Shown here piece by piece: positions 13,673-14,649 of a DNA stretch of 14,649 nucleotides. The notes under the pieces were generated by a model. It was not told the DNA's origin and did no database searches. It worked only from the letters and a program-made list of their open reading frames with translations. Source of the stretch: Thermoplasmata archaeon (GTDB lineage: Archaea; Thermoplasmatota; E2; UBA202; DSCA01); the NCBI GenBank assembly GCA_008297795.1, contig VBQP01000011.1, forward strand, positions 1-14,649, written 5' to 3'. A program made the position numbers and the translations under genes. The number at the start of each line of letters is the position of its first letter. Within the stretch, counting starts at the first letter, position 1.

Positions 13673-14649
13673 TCATCTGGTTACGATGGTTACAACATCT
13701 CTGTCTCTTACCACATGATTTATCCCCACTCTCTGCCCCGGAAATGATGCCGACGGTCCCCATACCAGTGCATATCTGAAATTTTTCACGAAATCACGAT
13801 GTATTTTGCGGCACACATCCTCTATTTTTGCCCCTTTTCTCAGCACAAGGGGATGCTCCATATCAGCGTCCCCTCCCTCTGGCTTCATGTATATCCTTAC
13901 AAGGGAAAGAGTATCGAATATTTTTTTTCTGAGTTCATCTATTCCGAACCCTGTTTTTGCAGAAATCAGAACAGTTCTTTCATCCTTGACGGGAGGAATG
14001 CTTCTGTAAATATCCACCTTGTTTATTACAGTCACAGAGGGAACATACACCCTGTTGCCCGAGAGCGCATCTATGAATTTTTCTTCATCAACATCTCCCC
14101 TTATAACAATATCTGCATTTATCAGATATTCCTGCGCAATATTCTTTGCCATCTCCTCGTCTATTTTTGCATTCTTTGAAAGTTCCACTGATATGCCGCC
14201 CCTGTCCTTTTTCTTTATTGTGACGTCAGGAGGCTTTTGATTCAATCTTATGCCGGCATTCCATAACTCTTTCTCTATAAAATCCCGCTGTGACAGCTCG
14301 CCAGCATCGACCATTATGAGTATCAAATCAACAACCCTTGCAATCGAAATAATCTTCCTGCCCTCCCCCCGCCCCTCGGAGGCGCCGTAAATTATCCCAG
14401 GCAGGTCGAGGAGCTGTATTTTGCATCCTTCGTATTCCATCACGCCGGGGATTACAGAAGTGGTGGTGAAATCATAATTTCCTGTTTTGCTTTCTGCATT
14501 TGTGAGAATATTCAGAAGAGTGGATTTTCCCACAGAGGGGAAGCCTATCATTCCGACGGTTGCATCTCCCGTCTTTTTTATGCCGAAGCCTGTGCCGCCC
14601 CCTCCGCCCTTCTGCTTCATCTTTTCGTCCCTGAGGCGGGCTAATTTTG
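13673..14649 (-). CDS. drg: Drg/Rbg-family GTPase with TGS domain (N-terminus beyond right edge)
   Basis: A minus-strand gene whose stop is at 13673-13675 and which stays open to the window edge. The codons beyond the ATG at 14620 read KLARLRDEK, matching the coiled N-terminal region of Drg proteins, so that ATG is internal and roughly 40 residues are missing. Numbering from that Met: a Gly-rich segment (5-9), P-loop GFPSVGKST (26-34), switch TTTS (52-55), DLPG (72-75), NKVD (200-203), SAK (220-222) and a TGS domain (about 240-315) starting VRIYMKPEGG. Drg proteins are conserved in archaea and eukaryotes, bind ribosomes and help translation elongation under stress. No link to the neighbouring genes is suggested; it is tail-to-tail with the AhpD-like gene. 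Confidence 0.95.
   Translation of the reverse strand, partial: KLARLRDEKMKQKGGGGGTGFGIKKTGDATVGMIGFPSVGKSTLLNILTNAESKTGNYDFTTTSVIPGVMEYEGCKIQLLDLPGIIYGASEGRGEGRKIISIARVVDLILIMVDAGELSQRDFIEKELWNAGIRLNQKPPDVTIKKKDRGGISVELSKNAKIDEEMAKNIAQEYLINADIVIRGDVDEEKFIDALSGNRVYVPSVTVINKVDIYRSIPPVKDERTVLISAKTGFGIDELRKKIFDTLSLVRIYMKPEGGDADMEHPLVLRKGAKIEDVCRKIHRDFVKNFRYALVWGPSASFPGQRVGINHVVRDRDVVTIVTR

Noticed and set aside
13799..14240. Plus-strand reading frames opposite the Drg gene
   Set aside because: They are antisense to conserved GTPase motifs, show no recognisable domain and lack convincing start signals.

Overview
The window looks like chromosomal DNA of an anaerobic archaeon. Three kinds of genes support this: an AglB-type oligosaccharyltransferase, a Drg-family GTPase with a TGS domain, and a Thermococcales-style membrane-bound respiratory complex. 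Several genes have a TATA box about 26 to 36 bases before the start codon and little or no leader, as is usual in archaea. A euryarchaeal lineage is likely, but nothing here fixes the order or genus.

Layout. Positions 1-217 (minus strand) hold the start of a secreted protein that runs off the left edge. Positions 271-693 (minus) encode an Lrp/AsnC-type regulator. It is divergent from a 13-gene plus-strand operon (761-9799) across a 67-base gap. That gap contains a near-perfect 26-bp palindrome lying on the TATA region. The operon encodes Mrp antiporter-like subunits (MnhE, F, G, DUF4040, an MbhE+MnhB fusion, MnhC, and two MnhD-type subunits), then a complex I-like module (NuoH, B, C, D and I homologues). 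Neighbouring genes overlap by 4 to 14 bases, apart from one 3-base gap. Next comes a separate short transcription unit: aglB (9866-13315), with three predicted extracellular Ig-like modules at its C-terminus, overlapping an AhpD/carboxymuconolactone decarboxylase-like gene (13312-13665). On the minus strand, convergent, a Drg GTPase gene (13673-14649) loses its first residues at the right edge.

The 13-gene cluster is best read as an Mbs/Mbx-type complex (membrane-bound sulfane sulfur reductase) rather than a [NiFe] hydrogenase. The catalytic-subunit homologue keeps the N-terminal CxxC (Cys61/Cys64), but the C-terminal nickel motif is CPPD instead of CxxC. There are two MnhD-type pumps, no MbhI-like gene, and the MbhE and MbhF parts are fused. 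Inferred role: electrons, probably from reduced ferredoxin, pass through the NuoI-like and NuoB-like Fe-S clusters to sulfur or polysulfide. The membrane arm couples this to H+ and Na+ translocation. The divergent Lrp-type protein is a candidate regulator of the operon.

The window is densely coding. No tRNA, rRNA, CRISPR array, insertion sequence or clear terminator was seen, and no gene-free stretch exceeds 300 bases.
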